From Stutzerimonas stutzeri (lineage in GTDB: Bacteria; Pseudomonadota; Gammaproteobacteria; Pseudomonadales; Pseudomonadaceae), in assembly GCF_015291885.1 (NCBI RefSeq), contig NZ_CP036186.1:372001-436000 (forward strand): a stretch of DNA of 64,000 nt, given 5' to 3'. Of the stretch, positions 38,332-48,207 are shown piece by piece. Numbering within the stretch: the first letter of the stretch is position 1; the number at the start of each line of letters is the position of its first letter. The notes under the pieces are model-generated. The model was not told the origin of the DNA, searched no databases, and saw nothing but the letters and a program-made list of their open reading frames with translations. A program made the translations under genes and the position numbers.

Positions 38332-39872
38332 CAGTGCTCCGGAACGCCGCTGGGCTGTTCGATTGGTTTGTCGGTGGGCGGCGGCAGCGGTTTTTGCTCG
38401 ACGCTGGGACCGGCGGTGACGATGACAAAGCTATCGCTGTGCAGATGCTTGTTCATCGCGGTCTTGACCTGGTCGACCGTCAGCGCCTGCACTTCGCCCA
38501 TGAAATCCTCCAGATAGGTCAGTGGCAGGCCGTAGAAACCGATGCTGCCAAGCTGACCGACGATATCGGCATTGCTCGCAGTCGACAGCGGGAAGCTGCC
38601 GGCGATTTCGCGCTTGCTACGCTCCAACTCTGCCTCGGTGGGTCCTTCCGCGAGATAGTCACGGACCAGCTGTTGCACCAGTTCCAGCGCGCCGTCGGTA
38701 AGTTCGGCGCGGGTCTGCATGCTGATCATGAACGGCCCTTCGGCGCGCATCGGGCTGAAACCCGAGTAGATGCCGTAGGTCAGGCCGCGCTTCTCGCGCA
38801 CTTCTTCCATCAGCCGAGTGCCGAAGCCGCCACCGCCGAGAATCTGGTTGCCCAGATAGAGCGCCGCGTAATCTTTGTCGCCGCGGGGGATGCCCAACTG
38901 GGCGAGCATCAGATGGCTCTGATTGGAGGGGAATTCTATATGGTGCTTGCCGGCTGCAGGTGCCTCAGGTGCTGGCGTCGTGGGCAGCGCAGGGCCTTCC
39001 GGCAGGGCTGCGGAGACTTCGGCTGCGAGCGCCTCTGCCTCCTCGCGGGACAGGTCGCCAACCAGGGCGATGACGGCATTACCGGCTGCATAGGCGCGGG
39101 CATGGAAGTCGCGCAGTTGCTCGACACTGATGCCGGGAACCGACTCGGGCGTGCCTTCGCTAGGGTGAGCGTACGGATGCTCACCGTAGAGTTGGGCGAA
39201 CAGCTCGAGGCTGGCCAGCTTGCCGGGGTTCTGTTTCTGGAACTCGAAGCCGGCCAACAGCTGGTTCTTGATCCGTTGCAGTGAGTCGGCGGGAAAGCTT
39301 GGCTGACCGATGACCTGGTTGAACAGCTCCAGGGCCGGTTGGCGCTTGTCCAGTGCGCTCAGGCTACGCAGGCTGACCACCGCCATATCGCGGTAGGAAC
39401 CATTGCCGAAGTTTGCACCGAGGCTTTCGAAACCGCGGGCGATGGCGCTGACGTCCTTGCCGTCGGTGCCTTCGTTGAGCATGGCGTTGGTCAGCAATGC
39501 CAGCCCCGGCACGTCGCCATCCTGGCTGCTGCCGGCGGAGAAGGTCAGGCGCAGGTCGAACATCGGCAGCTCACGGGCCTCGACGAACAATACCTTGGCG
39601 CCCTCGGCGGTCTGCCAGCTCTGAATGTCCAGCTTGCGGCGCGCCAGTGGCTGGTCGCCGAGTTCAGCCAGTGACTCCAGGCGAGGTTTTTCTTTGGCTT
39701 CGGTTGCTGCAGTGGGTACGGCGGGCTGGCTAGCCTCGCGGGCAACGTCCTGCTTCACCGGCTCGCCAGGTTGTGGCAGAGCGGTGGAGCCTTCATCGCA
39801 GCCCGCCAGGCCGAGGCTGGCCGCCAGCAACAAGCCGATCAGGCCATTGCGCAGGGCTTTGGATTCACTCAT
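38331..39872 (-). CDS. M16 family peptidase-like lipoprotein, non-catalytic partner
   Basis: 513 residues. The lipobox LAGC follows a signal peptide (GLIGLLLAASLGLAGC). The M16 fold is clear, but the zinc motif HxxEH is absent in the N-terminal domain; instead the C-terminal half has REKRGLTYGIYSGF, the R/Y pair that binds substrate in the partner subunit. It therefore works with the upstream HALEH-bearing gene, like other two-subunit processing peptidases. It is envelope-anchored. The ATG lies eight bases inside the upstream stop, so the two are coupled. Confidence 0.9.
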   Translation of the reverse strand: MSESKALRNGLIGLLLAASLGLAGCDEGSTALPQPGEPVKQDVAREASQPAVPTAATEAKEKPRLESLAELGDQPLARRKLDIQSWQTAEGAKVLFVEARELPMFDLRLTFSAGSSQDGDVPGLALLTNAMLNEGTDGKDVSAIARGFESLGANFGNGSYRDMAVVSLRSLSALDKRQPALELFNQVIGQPSFPADSLQRIKNQLLAGFEFQKQNPGKLASLELFAQLYGEHPYAHPSEGTPESVPGISVEQLRDFHARAYAAGNAVIALVGDLSREEAEALAAEVSAALPEGPALPTTPAPEAPAAGKHHIEFPSNQSHLMLAQLGIPRGDKDYAALYLGNQILGGGGFGTRLMEEVREKRGLTYGIYSGFSPMRAEGPFMISMQTRAELTDGALELVQQLVRDYLAEGPTEAELERSKREIAGSFPLSTASNADIVGQLGSIGFYGLPLTYLEDFMGEVQALTVDQVKTAMNKHLHSDSFVIVTAGPSVEQKPLPPPTDKPIEQPSGVPEH

Positions 39873-41217
39873 CACGGGCTTCCTCGGGCAAAACATGGGC
39901 GACGCTCAGGCGGGAGCGGGTGAAGTAACTGCGGGCGGCCTGCTGAATGTCTTCGGGGGTGACGGCTTCCAGCGCGCTCAGCTCCTCGTCCATCAGGCGC
40001 CAGGAAAGGCCGACGGTCTCCAGCGTGCCGATCGTAGTGGCCTGCTGGGTGATGGAGTCGCGCTCATAGACCAGGCCGGCGATGACCTGGGCACGTACGC
40101 GCTCGAGTTCGTCAGCCGAGGGCGCACTTTGCTTGAGTGCCTCCAGTTCCTTCCACAAGCCGGCTTCGACTTCCTCGAGCGTGCGGCCCTTCTGCATGTT
40201 CGGCGCGGCGCTGAGGACGAACAGGCTGTCGCCGCGAGCGTAGGCGTCGTACCAGGCCGAGGCGCTTGTCACCAGCTCTTCACCGCGTTCCAGCCGCTCG
40301 GGCAGACGGGCGCTGTAGCCACCGTCGAGCAGCGCAGTGATCAGTCGCAGCGCGTGTACCTGGCGGGCATTGTCCTCGGTCGCCAGGCTCGGCACGTTGA
40401 AAGCCATCAGCAGGGTGGGCAGCTGGGTTTTCACATGCAGCTCCAGCCGGCGCTCACCCGGTTCGGCCAGTTCCAGCGGCAGTTTGGCAGCAGGCACGTT
40501 GCGTTTCTCGATATCCCCGAAGAAGCGTTGGGCGAGGCTGCGCACCTCGTCCACAGATACGTCACCCACTACCACCAGGGTGGCGTTGTTCGGTGCATAC
40601 CACTGTTCGTACCAGGCGCGCAGTTCGGCGGCCTGCATACGGTCGAGATCGTTCATCCAGCCGATGGTTGGGTTGCGATAGCCGCTTGCCGGGTAGGCGA
40701 TCGTCTTGAAACGCTCGTAGGCCAGCGAACTGGGCTTGTCATCGGTGCGCAGGCGGCGCTCTTCCTTGATGACTTCGATTTCGCGGGCGAACTCCTCGGG
40801 GGGCAGCTTGAGGCTGGCCAGACGATCGGCTTCGAGTTCGAAGGCCACCGCCAGTCGGTCACGTGCCAGCACCTGGTAGTAGGCCGTGTAGTCGTTGCTG
40901 GTAAAAGCGTTTTCCTCGGCGCCAAGCTCCCGCAGGATGCGCGAAGCCTCACCGGCGTCGAGCTTGCGGCTACCCTTGAACATCATGTGTTCGAGGGCGT
41001 GGGAAAGTCCGGTCTGGCCGGGTGTTTCGTAGCTGGAGCCGACCTTGTACCAGAGCTGGGATACCACAACGGGCGCGCGATGATCTTCGCGCACGATCAC
41101 CTTCAGTCCGTTATCGAGGAAGAACTCGTGGGTTGGCTGGCTGTCTGCTGCTGCCGACAAGGGCAAATAGAAAGCTCCGAGCAGCAGGGCGACGGCGCGG
41201 CGTAACATCAGAGGCAT
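39865..41217 (-). CDS. M16 family zinc peptidase, catalytic subunit
   Basis: 450 residues with a signal peptide (LLLGAFYLPLSAAADS). The zinc-binding motif is HALEH in GLSHALEHMMFKGS, with the downstream Glu in the EREIEVIKEERR-like segment. It should cleave peptides or small proteins in the periplasm together with the lipoprotein encoded next. I started at ATG 41217 (MPLMLRRA); the open frame extends upstream to 41283 but without signal-peptide character. It diverges from ftsY. Confidence 0.92.
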   Translation of the reverse strand: MPLMLRRAVALLLGAFYLPLSAAADSQPTHEFFLDNGLKVIVREDHRAPVVVSQLWYKVGSSYETPGQTGLSHALEHMMFKGSRKLDAGEASRILRELGAEENAFTSNDYTAYYQVLARDRLAVAFELEADRLASLKLPPEEFAREIEVIKEERRLRTDDKPSSLAYERFKTIAYPASGYRNPTIGWMNDLDRMQAAELRAWYEQWYAPNNATLVVVGDVSVDEVRSLAQRFFGDIEKRNVPAAKLPLELAEPGERRLELHVKTQLPTLLMAFNVPSLATEDNARQVHALRLITALLDGGYSARLPERLERGEELVTSASAWYDAYARGDSLFVLSAAPNMQKGRTLEEVEAGLWKELEALKQSAPSADELERVRAQVIAGLVYERDSITQQATTIGTLETVGLSWRLMDEELSALEAVTPEDIQQAARSYFTRSRLSVAHVLPEEARDE

Positions 41218-41451
41218 AGTTCGGGACTCGTCCAGGTTGGTGTCCACCACGGCAGACTGGCAGGGCGGCAACACGGCAGCCATGGTACTGGCGTGCGTGG
41301 ATCAGGCAAAGCCGGGATATCCGCAGCTGGCTTCGGCCCCTTAATGCAGGAAACCGTGCTTAGCGCAGCCGCTTTGCGAGGTGCTAGGATAGAGCCCATT
41401 TGGCTGGCAGCGTGGCTGCCGGCGTATCGCATCTTTGAGAATACCTTCTCC

Positions 41452-42710
<1,259 letters not shown>

Positions 42711-42714
<4 letters not shown>

Positions 42715-43379
42715 TTCGTTTCGAACAGGTCGGCAAACGCTACCCCAACGGTCACATCGGGCTGCACGAGCTTTCCTTCCAGGTCCGCCGTGGCGAGTTT
42801 CTCTTCGTCACCGGCCATTCCGGCGCCGGTAAGAGCACATTGCTGCGTTTGCTGTTGGCGATGGAACGCCCCACCAGCGGCAAGTTGCTGCTGGCCGGGC
42901 AGGACCTCTCGCGCATCACTAATGCGCAGATCCCATTCCTGCGCCGACAGATCGGCGTGGTGTTCCAGAATCACCAGCTGCTGTTCGATCGCACGGTGTT
43001 CGACAACGTCGCCCTGCCGTTGCAGATACTCGGGCTCAACAAGCGCGAGATCGGTCAGCGGGTGATGACCGCACTAGAGCGCGTCAGCCTCAAGGACAAG
43101 GCGCTGCAGTATCCCGCTGACCTGTCAACGGGTCAGCAGCAACGTGTCGGCATTGCCCGCGCCGTGGTGCACCGGCCGGCCTTGCTGCTGGCCGACGAAC
43201 CCACCGGTAACCTCGACCCGCGGCTTGCCGCAGAGATCATGGGTGTGTTCGAAGACATCAACCGTCTGGGCACTACCGTATTGATCGCCAGCCACGATCT
43301 GGCGCTGATCGCGCGGATGCGTCATCGCATGCTGACCCTGCAACGTGGTCGCCTGATCGGCGACGGGGAGGCCAGCTGA
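42711..43379 (+). CDS. ftsE: Cell division ATPase FtsE
   Basis: 222 residues. Walker A is GHSGAGKST near residue 37, the signature STGQQQRVGIARA, and Walker B LLADEPTGNLDP. FtsE drives the FtsX membrane protein to control peptidoglycan hydrolases at the division site. It overlaps ftsY (4 bases) and ftsX (1 base), so the three are coupled. Confidence 0.96.
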
Positions 43380-44398
43380 TGAGCAGCGAACGCAAACCTA
43401 AAACCAACCCAAGCACGGCAGAGCGCATTGGCGGTTCGGTGAAGAAACCGGAGCAGCCGCGCGGCGACGAGCCGGACTTCAAGACACTGTTTCACGCCTG
43501 GCTGGAAAGCCATCGGGCGAGCCTGGTCGACAGTGTCGGGCGTCTGGTCAAGCAGCCGATCGGTAGCTTCTTCACCTGTCTGGTGATGGCGGTAGCGCTG
43601 AGCTTGCCCATGGGCCTGGCACTGTTGTTGGACAACGTCGAGCGGCTTGGCGGCTCCTGGCAGCGCGCCGCGCAGATCTCGCTGTTCATGCAGCTGGATG
43701 TGGATGCCGGTACCGGCGAGCGTTTGCGTGATGAGGTGGCCGCCATGCCGGACGTGGCTGAAGCGGACTGGGTCAGCCGCGAACAAGCGCTGGAGGAGTT
43801 CCAGCAGCTTTCCGGGCTAGGCGAGGCGCTGAAGGAGCTGCCGGAAAATCCGCTGCCCGGCGTGATTCTTGTCACGCCCGAGGAGGTGGACAAGGACAAG
43901 CTTGAAGCGCTGCGCCAGCAGCTGGCCGAACTGCCCGGCGTGCAGTTGGCTCAGCTGGATCTGCTCTGGGTCGAGCGACTGAGCGCCATTCTCAAGCTCG
44001 GCGACCGTTTTGTTTTCGGCCTGACGCTGTTGCTGGTCGCCACGCTGTTGCTGGTGATCGGCAACACAATCCGCCTGCATATTGAAAACCGGCGCACCGA
44101 GATCGAGGTGGTCAAGCTTGTAGGTGGCACCGACGGCTACGTCCGGCGCCCGTTCCTCTATATGGGCGCCATCTATGGTCTGGGAGCGGGATTGATCGCC
44201 TGGCTGCTGTTGGCCTACGGGCTGGGCTGGCTTAACGAGGCCGTGGTTAGTCTCGCTGGCCTCTACGGCAGTGATTTCGGTCTGGAAGGTGTCCCGGCCG
44301 GTGACGCACTGTCGCTGGTTATCGGCGCCATATTGCTTGGCTACATCGGAGCCTGGTTGGCTGTCGCAAGGCATCTGAGTGAGTTGGCGCCAAGATAA
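43379..44398 (+). CDS. ftsX: Cell division membrane protein FtsX
   Basis: 339 residues. A Pro/Lys-rich cytoplasmic tail of about 55 residues precedes the first helix (FFTCLVMAVALSLPMGLALL); a periplasmic domain and three C-terminal helices follow, with NTIRLHIENRRTEIEVVKLVGG as the conserved FtsX loop. It transmits FtsE activity to periplasmic amidase activators. TGATG overlap with ftsE supports the start. Confidence 0.95.
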   Translation: MSSERKPKTNPSTAERIGGSVKKPEQPRGDEPDFKTLFHAWLESHRASLVDSVGRLVKQPIGSFFTCLVMAVALSLPMGLALLLDNVERLGGSWQRAAQISLFMQLDVDAGTGERLRDEVAAMPDVAEADWVSREQALEEFQQLSGLGEALKELPENPLPGVILVTPEEVDKDKLEALRQQLAELPGVQLAQLDLLWVERLSAILKLGDRFVFGLTLLLVATLLLVIGNTIRLHIENRRTEIEVVKLVGGTDGYVRRPFLYMGAIYGLGAGLIAWLLLAYGLGWLNEAVVSLAGLYGSDFGLEGVPAGDALSLVIGAILLGYIGAWLAVARHLSELAPR

Positions 44399-44436
44399 AT
44401 TTCTTTTTAATACAATGACTTAGTTGATTGGCTGGG

Positions 44437-44480
44437 GAACTTTTCCACAGGCTTGCAGTCTCATGCGGCAATGCTAAACT
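44437..44480 (+). promoter_or_regulatory. Two overlapping promoters of rpoH (AlgU-like and sigma-70-like)
   Basis: GAACTT (44437-44442), 16 bases and TCTCA (44459-44463) match the AlgU/sigma-E pattern GAACTT-N16-TCTGA with one mismatch. TTGCAG (44453-44458), 16 bases and TAAACT (44475-44480) match sigma-70. Stress control of rpoH through an extracytoplasmic sigma factor is established in Pseudomonas and E. coli. Confidence 0.6.
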
Positions 44481-44508
44481 GCTGCAGCTTCGTCATTGGA
44501 GGTACTGC

Positions 44509-45363
44509 ATGACAACTACTCTGCAACCTGTTCAAGCGCTAGTCCCGGGAGCCAATCTCGAGGCCTACGTGCAGACCGTGAACAGCCTCCCGCTGCTCAC
44601 CGTCGAGCAGGAGCGCGAGCTGGCCGGGCGTCTCTTCTATCATCAGGATCTCGAAGCGGCTCGGCAGATGGTGCTGGCGCACCTGCGTTTCGTCGTTCAC
44701 ATTGCCCGCAGCTATTCTGGCTATGGTCTGGCCCAGGCCGATTTGATTCAGGAAGGTAATGTCGGCTTGATGAAGGCGGTCAAGCGTTTCAACCCAGAGA
44801 TGGGCGTACGGTTGGTGTCTTTCGCTGTGCATTGGATTCGCGCCGAAATCCACGAGTTCATCCTGCGCAACTGGCGCATCGTCAAGGTCGCGACCACCAA
44901 GGCGCAGCGCAAGCTGTTCTTCAATCTGCGTAGCCAGAAGAAGCGCCTGGCCTGGCTGAACAACGATGAAGTGTCGGCCGTGGCCGACAGCCTGGGCGTC
45001 GAGCCACATGAAGTGCGCGAGATGGAGAGTCGCCTGACCGGGCATGATATGGCCTTCGATCCGGCAACCGATGCCGATGACGACAGTGCCTATCAGTCGC
45101 CGGCGCACTATCTGGAAGATCACCGTTACGATCCGGCCCGCCAGCTGGAAGATGCCGACTGGAGCGATAGCTCAACCTCCAGCCTGCATACGGCACTCGA
45201 AGGGCTCGATGAGCGTAGTCGCGATATCCTCCAACAGCGCTGGCTGAGTGAGGACAAAGCGACCCTGCACGACCTGGCTGCCAAGTACAACGTGTCAGCC
45301 GAGCGCATTCGACAGCTGGAAAAGAATGCGATGAACAAGCTGAAGGGCTCGATTCAGGCCTGA
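44509..45363 (+). CDS. rpoH: Heat shock sigma factor RpoH
   Basis: 284 residues. Region 2 contains [20 protein letters not shown] and [17 protein letters not shown]; the RpoH box QRKLFFNLR (133-141), unique to sigma-32, is intact; region 4 ends in [20 protein letters not shown]. It directs RNA polymerase to heat-shock genes. GGAGG lies just upstream of ATG 44509; the longer frame from 44428 was rejected on that ground. It is expressed from its own promoters after ftsX and ends at a strong terminator. Confidence 0.96.
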   Translation: MTTTLQPVQALVPGANLEAYVQTVNSLPLLTVEQERELAGRLFYHQDLEAARQMVLAHLRFVVHIARSYSGYGLAQADLIQEGNVGLMKAVKRFNPEMGVRLVSFAVHWIRAEIHEFILRNWRIVKVATTKAQRKLFFNLRSQKKRLAWLNNDEVSAVADSLGVEPHEVREMESRLTGHDMAFDPATDADDDSAYQSPAHYLEDHRYDPARQLEDADWSDSSTSSLHTALEGLDERSRDILQQRWLSEDKATLHDLAAKYNVSAERIRQLEKNAMNKLKGSIQA

Positions 45364-45381
45364 TGCTCACCAGCTAAAGCG

Positions 45382-45418
45382 AATCGCGGGGTGCCAATCG
45401 GCTCCCGCGATTTTTTTT
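45382..45418 (+). terminator. Intrinsic terminator after rpoH
   Basis: AATCGCGGG (45382-45390) pairs with CCCGCGATT (45404-45412), followed by a run of eight T. The loop contains a further short GCC/GGC pairing. Confidence 0.92.
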
Positions 45419-45447
45419 GCCTCAAGCTATCGGGTGCCACGTGCCGC

Positions 45448-48018
45448 TCAGTCCCCGCGGCGCATCCTTCGGATGTTGTCTTGCGCTTTCTCGACTGCCG
45501 CCAACAACTGCGCATTGGTGATCGGCTTGTGCAGCCAGACGATCCACTCGGGAAACTGGGCTTGATCGAACTGGTGTGCCGCGGAGATGACGATGATCGG
45601 TAGATCCTGCATGCCCGGTTTGGCGCGCAGCTCGTCGATCAGCTGCATGCCGCTGCCGTCGGGCAGGTGCAGGTCGAGTGTCATCGCCTCGTAATGGCCG
45701 TTGGCGAGCTTTTCCCGTGCTTGATGCAGGCTTTGCACCCGCTCTGCTCCATAGCCGCCCTCGCGCAGCATCATATGTAGAAGGCGCCCGGTGTCCGGTT
45801 CATCTTCGACCACCAGGATTCTCGGCAAACCGTCGCGGCTCTCCGTCTCGCTGGCGGAGGCCTGAATGGGCAGCTCGCACCAGAAGGTTGTGCCTTGGCC
45901 GGGCTGGCAGTCAAAGCCAACGGCGCCGCCCATGCGCTCGATCAGTTCCTTGGTGATGGCCAATCCGAGCCCGGTACCGGATTTCTGTCGGCTGTCGGAA
46001 GCGTCTGCCTGAGCAAACTTCTCGAACACCCTCGAACGGAATGCCTCAGGAATGCCTGGCCCTTGGTCTGTGACGCTGATGCGAACCTTCGGCCCAGACA
46101 AGTGACTGTGCAGTCGAATTTCCCCTCCCTCAGGAGTGAACTTGACGGCATTTGACAAGAAGTTGCCGAGCACCTGCTGCAAGCGAATCCCGTCTACCCA
46201 GACCAGTACGTCAGCGGGGTGATCCAGTGTGCAGCGCACACCATGTTGATCGCAGAGCGCGCGGTTGCTCGCCAGTGCCTCCTCGAGCAGGTCACCCAGC
46301 GAATGTTCGCGCAATTCAAAGGACATTTTTCCGGCGGCAATCTTCTCCATGTCCAGCAGGTCGTTGATCAGATGGCCCAGGCGCAGGCTGTTGCGATAGG
46401 CGATTTCGAGCATGTGCAGCATGGCAGGCGGCACTGCGCCAAGCGCGCCGCCGACAATCAGCCCGAGCGCTCCGCTGATCGAGGTCAGTGGCGTGCGCAG
46501 CTCGTGGCTCACGGTGGAGACGAAGTCGTTCTTCATCTGCTCGACGCGCTTGTGCTCTGTGAGGTCCATCAGCGTGCCGCTGATACGCTGCGCCATGCCC
46601 TGCGGGTCGCGCTGGATATAGCCGCGCAACAGCACCGGCACAATATGGCCGTGCTTATGCTGCAGCCGTAGCTCGGTGGTGAAGTGGTCGACATTGGATA
46701 GCATGGTTTGCGCCAGCCGCGCCTTCTGCTGCGCGAGGTCTTCAGCGACCGTGACGCGCTCCCACAGTTTGAGATCGCAGGTCAGTTCGTTGGGGCGATA
46801 ACCGAGCATGTCCCAGGCGCGGGGTGAGGCGAACATGCTGCCGGCTTCCAGGTCGAGGTCCCACAGTCCGTCGTTGCTGCCTTTGAGAGCCAACGAAAGA
46901 CGTTCCTCGCTCAACCTCAGGTCGTGCCGGCTTTGGCGAATATGCCGCGTCATCTCTTCCGCCAGCGCCTTGGTGCGGCGATGGCGAAGCGCAAGCGACG
47001 ACGTCAGAAGAAATACCAGTAGGCTCAGCCCAAGTCCCAGGCCAATCACCAGCGCTTCGTTGGCGCGGAAGCGCTCGTCGAACTCTGGCCGGCTATCCAT
47101 GCGTAGCGACCAGGTCTGGCCGTAAAGGTCCAATTGCTGAAGCTCGCTGTAGCGGGCGCTACCGGGTTCAGGTGCCTCGCGTGAGGCGTAGAGCAAATGC
47201 TGCGGGTTTTCGCTGGTGCTGGCGTATATGTGCAGAGCCAGCGGCAAGTCTGCCGCACGAAGAATGCCCCGCATCAGGTCGTCGACCCGATAGGGACTGT
47301 AGACGAATCCCAACAGCGCCTGCATGCGTTGCTCCGGCGTAGTCACCGGCAGTTCTGGCCGGTACACCGGCACATAGAGCAGCACGCCGGCCTGTACCTT
47401 GCCGTGGGTTTCCTGCATCAGCGTCACTTTGTCGGTGATGCTGGTTTCGCCTAGTTGCGCGGCGCGCAACATCGCGCGCTGGCGGGTCGGTTCGGAGTAC
47501 ATGTCGTAGCCAAATGCGGCCAGATTGCGACCGGTAAATGGCTCCAGAAAGATAATTGAGGTGTAGAGCTCGCGGTCACCGGCAGGGTAGATGTCGTAGC
47601 TTGGGAAGCCTTGCGCGCGGATTTTGGCGATATGGGCCTCGCGCTCGTCTCGCGGGACGGCCTGCGTGAAGCCGACGCCTTGAATGCCTGGGTAGCGATC
47701 CGGCAGCAGCAGACGGCTGACGTACATGCGCCACTGCTCGCGGTTGACTTGCTCGACGGCATCGAACAGACCGGCGCCACCAAGAAGAATCTGCTCGTGG
47801 TCGCGTAGGCGCTTGCGAATGGCCTCGGTGACCTTCTCGCTAAGCATCTGAAATTGCTGCTCAGCCGCGCGGTCTTCGTTGGTGCGCAGGTTCTGCCAGA
47901 CCACCAGCTGTACCAGCAGGGTCAACACCAAAGCGCCCCAGGCGATGCCGTTTCGCCAGGTGAAGAGCTGTCGCAGGCCCAGGGATGGGCTGTGGTGTTC
48001 TACTGGGTCGCTCATCAT
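45448..48018 (-). CDS. Hybrid histidine kinase: CHASE, PAS, kinase, receiver
   Basis: 856 residues. Helix 23-41, extracytoplasmic CHASE domain 45-315 and helix 322-344 are followed by a PAS fold (about 368-490), the H-box with His505 in STVSHELRTP, the ATPase domain (NFLSNAVKFTPEGG, DQGPGIP, GTGLGLAI) and a C-terminal receiver (ILVVEDE) with phosphoacceptor Asp782 and Lys831. CHASE domains sense small extracellular ligands such as adenine or peptide compounds; the ligand here is unknown. No separate regulator is adjacent; the next upstream gene on the same strand is a GGDEF/EAL protein. Confidence 0.92.
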   Translation of the reverse strand: MMSDPVEHHSPSLGLRQLFTWRNGIAWGALVLTLLVQLVVWQNLRTNEDRAAEQQFQMLSEKVTEAIRKRLRDHEQILLGGAGLFDAVEQVNREQWRMYVSRLLLPDRYPGIQGVGFTQAVPRDEREAHIAKIRAQGFPSYDIYPAGDRELYTSIIFLEPFTGRNLAAFGYDMYSEPTRQRAMLRAAQLGETSITDKVTLMQETHGKVQAGVLLYVPVYRPELPVTTPEQRMQALLGFVYSPYRVDDLMRGILRAADLPLALHIYASTSENPQHLLYASREAPEPGSARYSELQQLDLYGQTWSLRMDSRPEFDERFRANEALVIGLGLGLSLLVFLLTSSLALRHRRTKALAEEMTRHIRQSRHDLRLSEERLSLALKGSNDGLWDLDLEAGSMFASPRAWDMLGYRPNELTCDLKLWERVTVAEDLAQQKARLAQTMLSNVDHFTTELRLQHKHGHIVPVLLRGYIQRDPQGMAQRISGTLMDLTEHKRVEQMKNDFVSTVSHELRTPLTSISGALGLIVGGALGAVPPAMLHMLEIAYRNSLRLGHLINDLLDMEKIAAGKMSFELREHSLGDLLEEALASNRALCDQHGVRCTLDHPADVLVWVDGIRLQQVLGNFLSNAVKFTPEGGEIRLHSHLSGPKVRISVTDQGPGIPEAFRSRVFEKFAQADASDSRQKSGTGLGLAITKELIERMGGAVGFDCQPGQGTTFWCELPIQASASETESRDGLPRILVVEDEPDTGRLLHMMLREGGYGAERVQSLHQAREKLANGHYEAMTLDLHLPDGSGMQLIDELRAKPGMQDLPIIVISAAHQFDQAQFPEWIVWLHKPITNAQLLAAVEKAQDNIRRMRRGD

Positions 48019-48207
48019 CTTCGCTGTGGTGGGCGGTACGTGAACCGATTTGGTTGTCTGATCGGTCAGAAAGTGTGCTGGCCGCTACTGGCTGGGCTGG
48101 GCCAGTATGCCGCAATGATGCGGCCTCGGGCGTACAGGCGGTCGGCGTGCGGCGCTGAGCGAACATCAGCTTACCGCTCGTGATGGCCTATTGATATAAG
48201 TGCGTCA

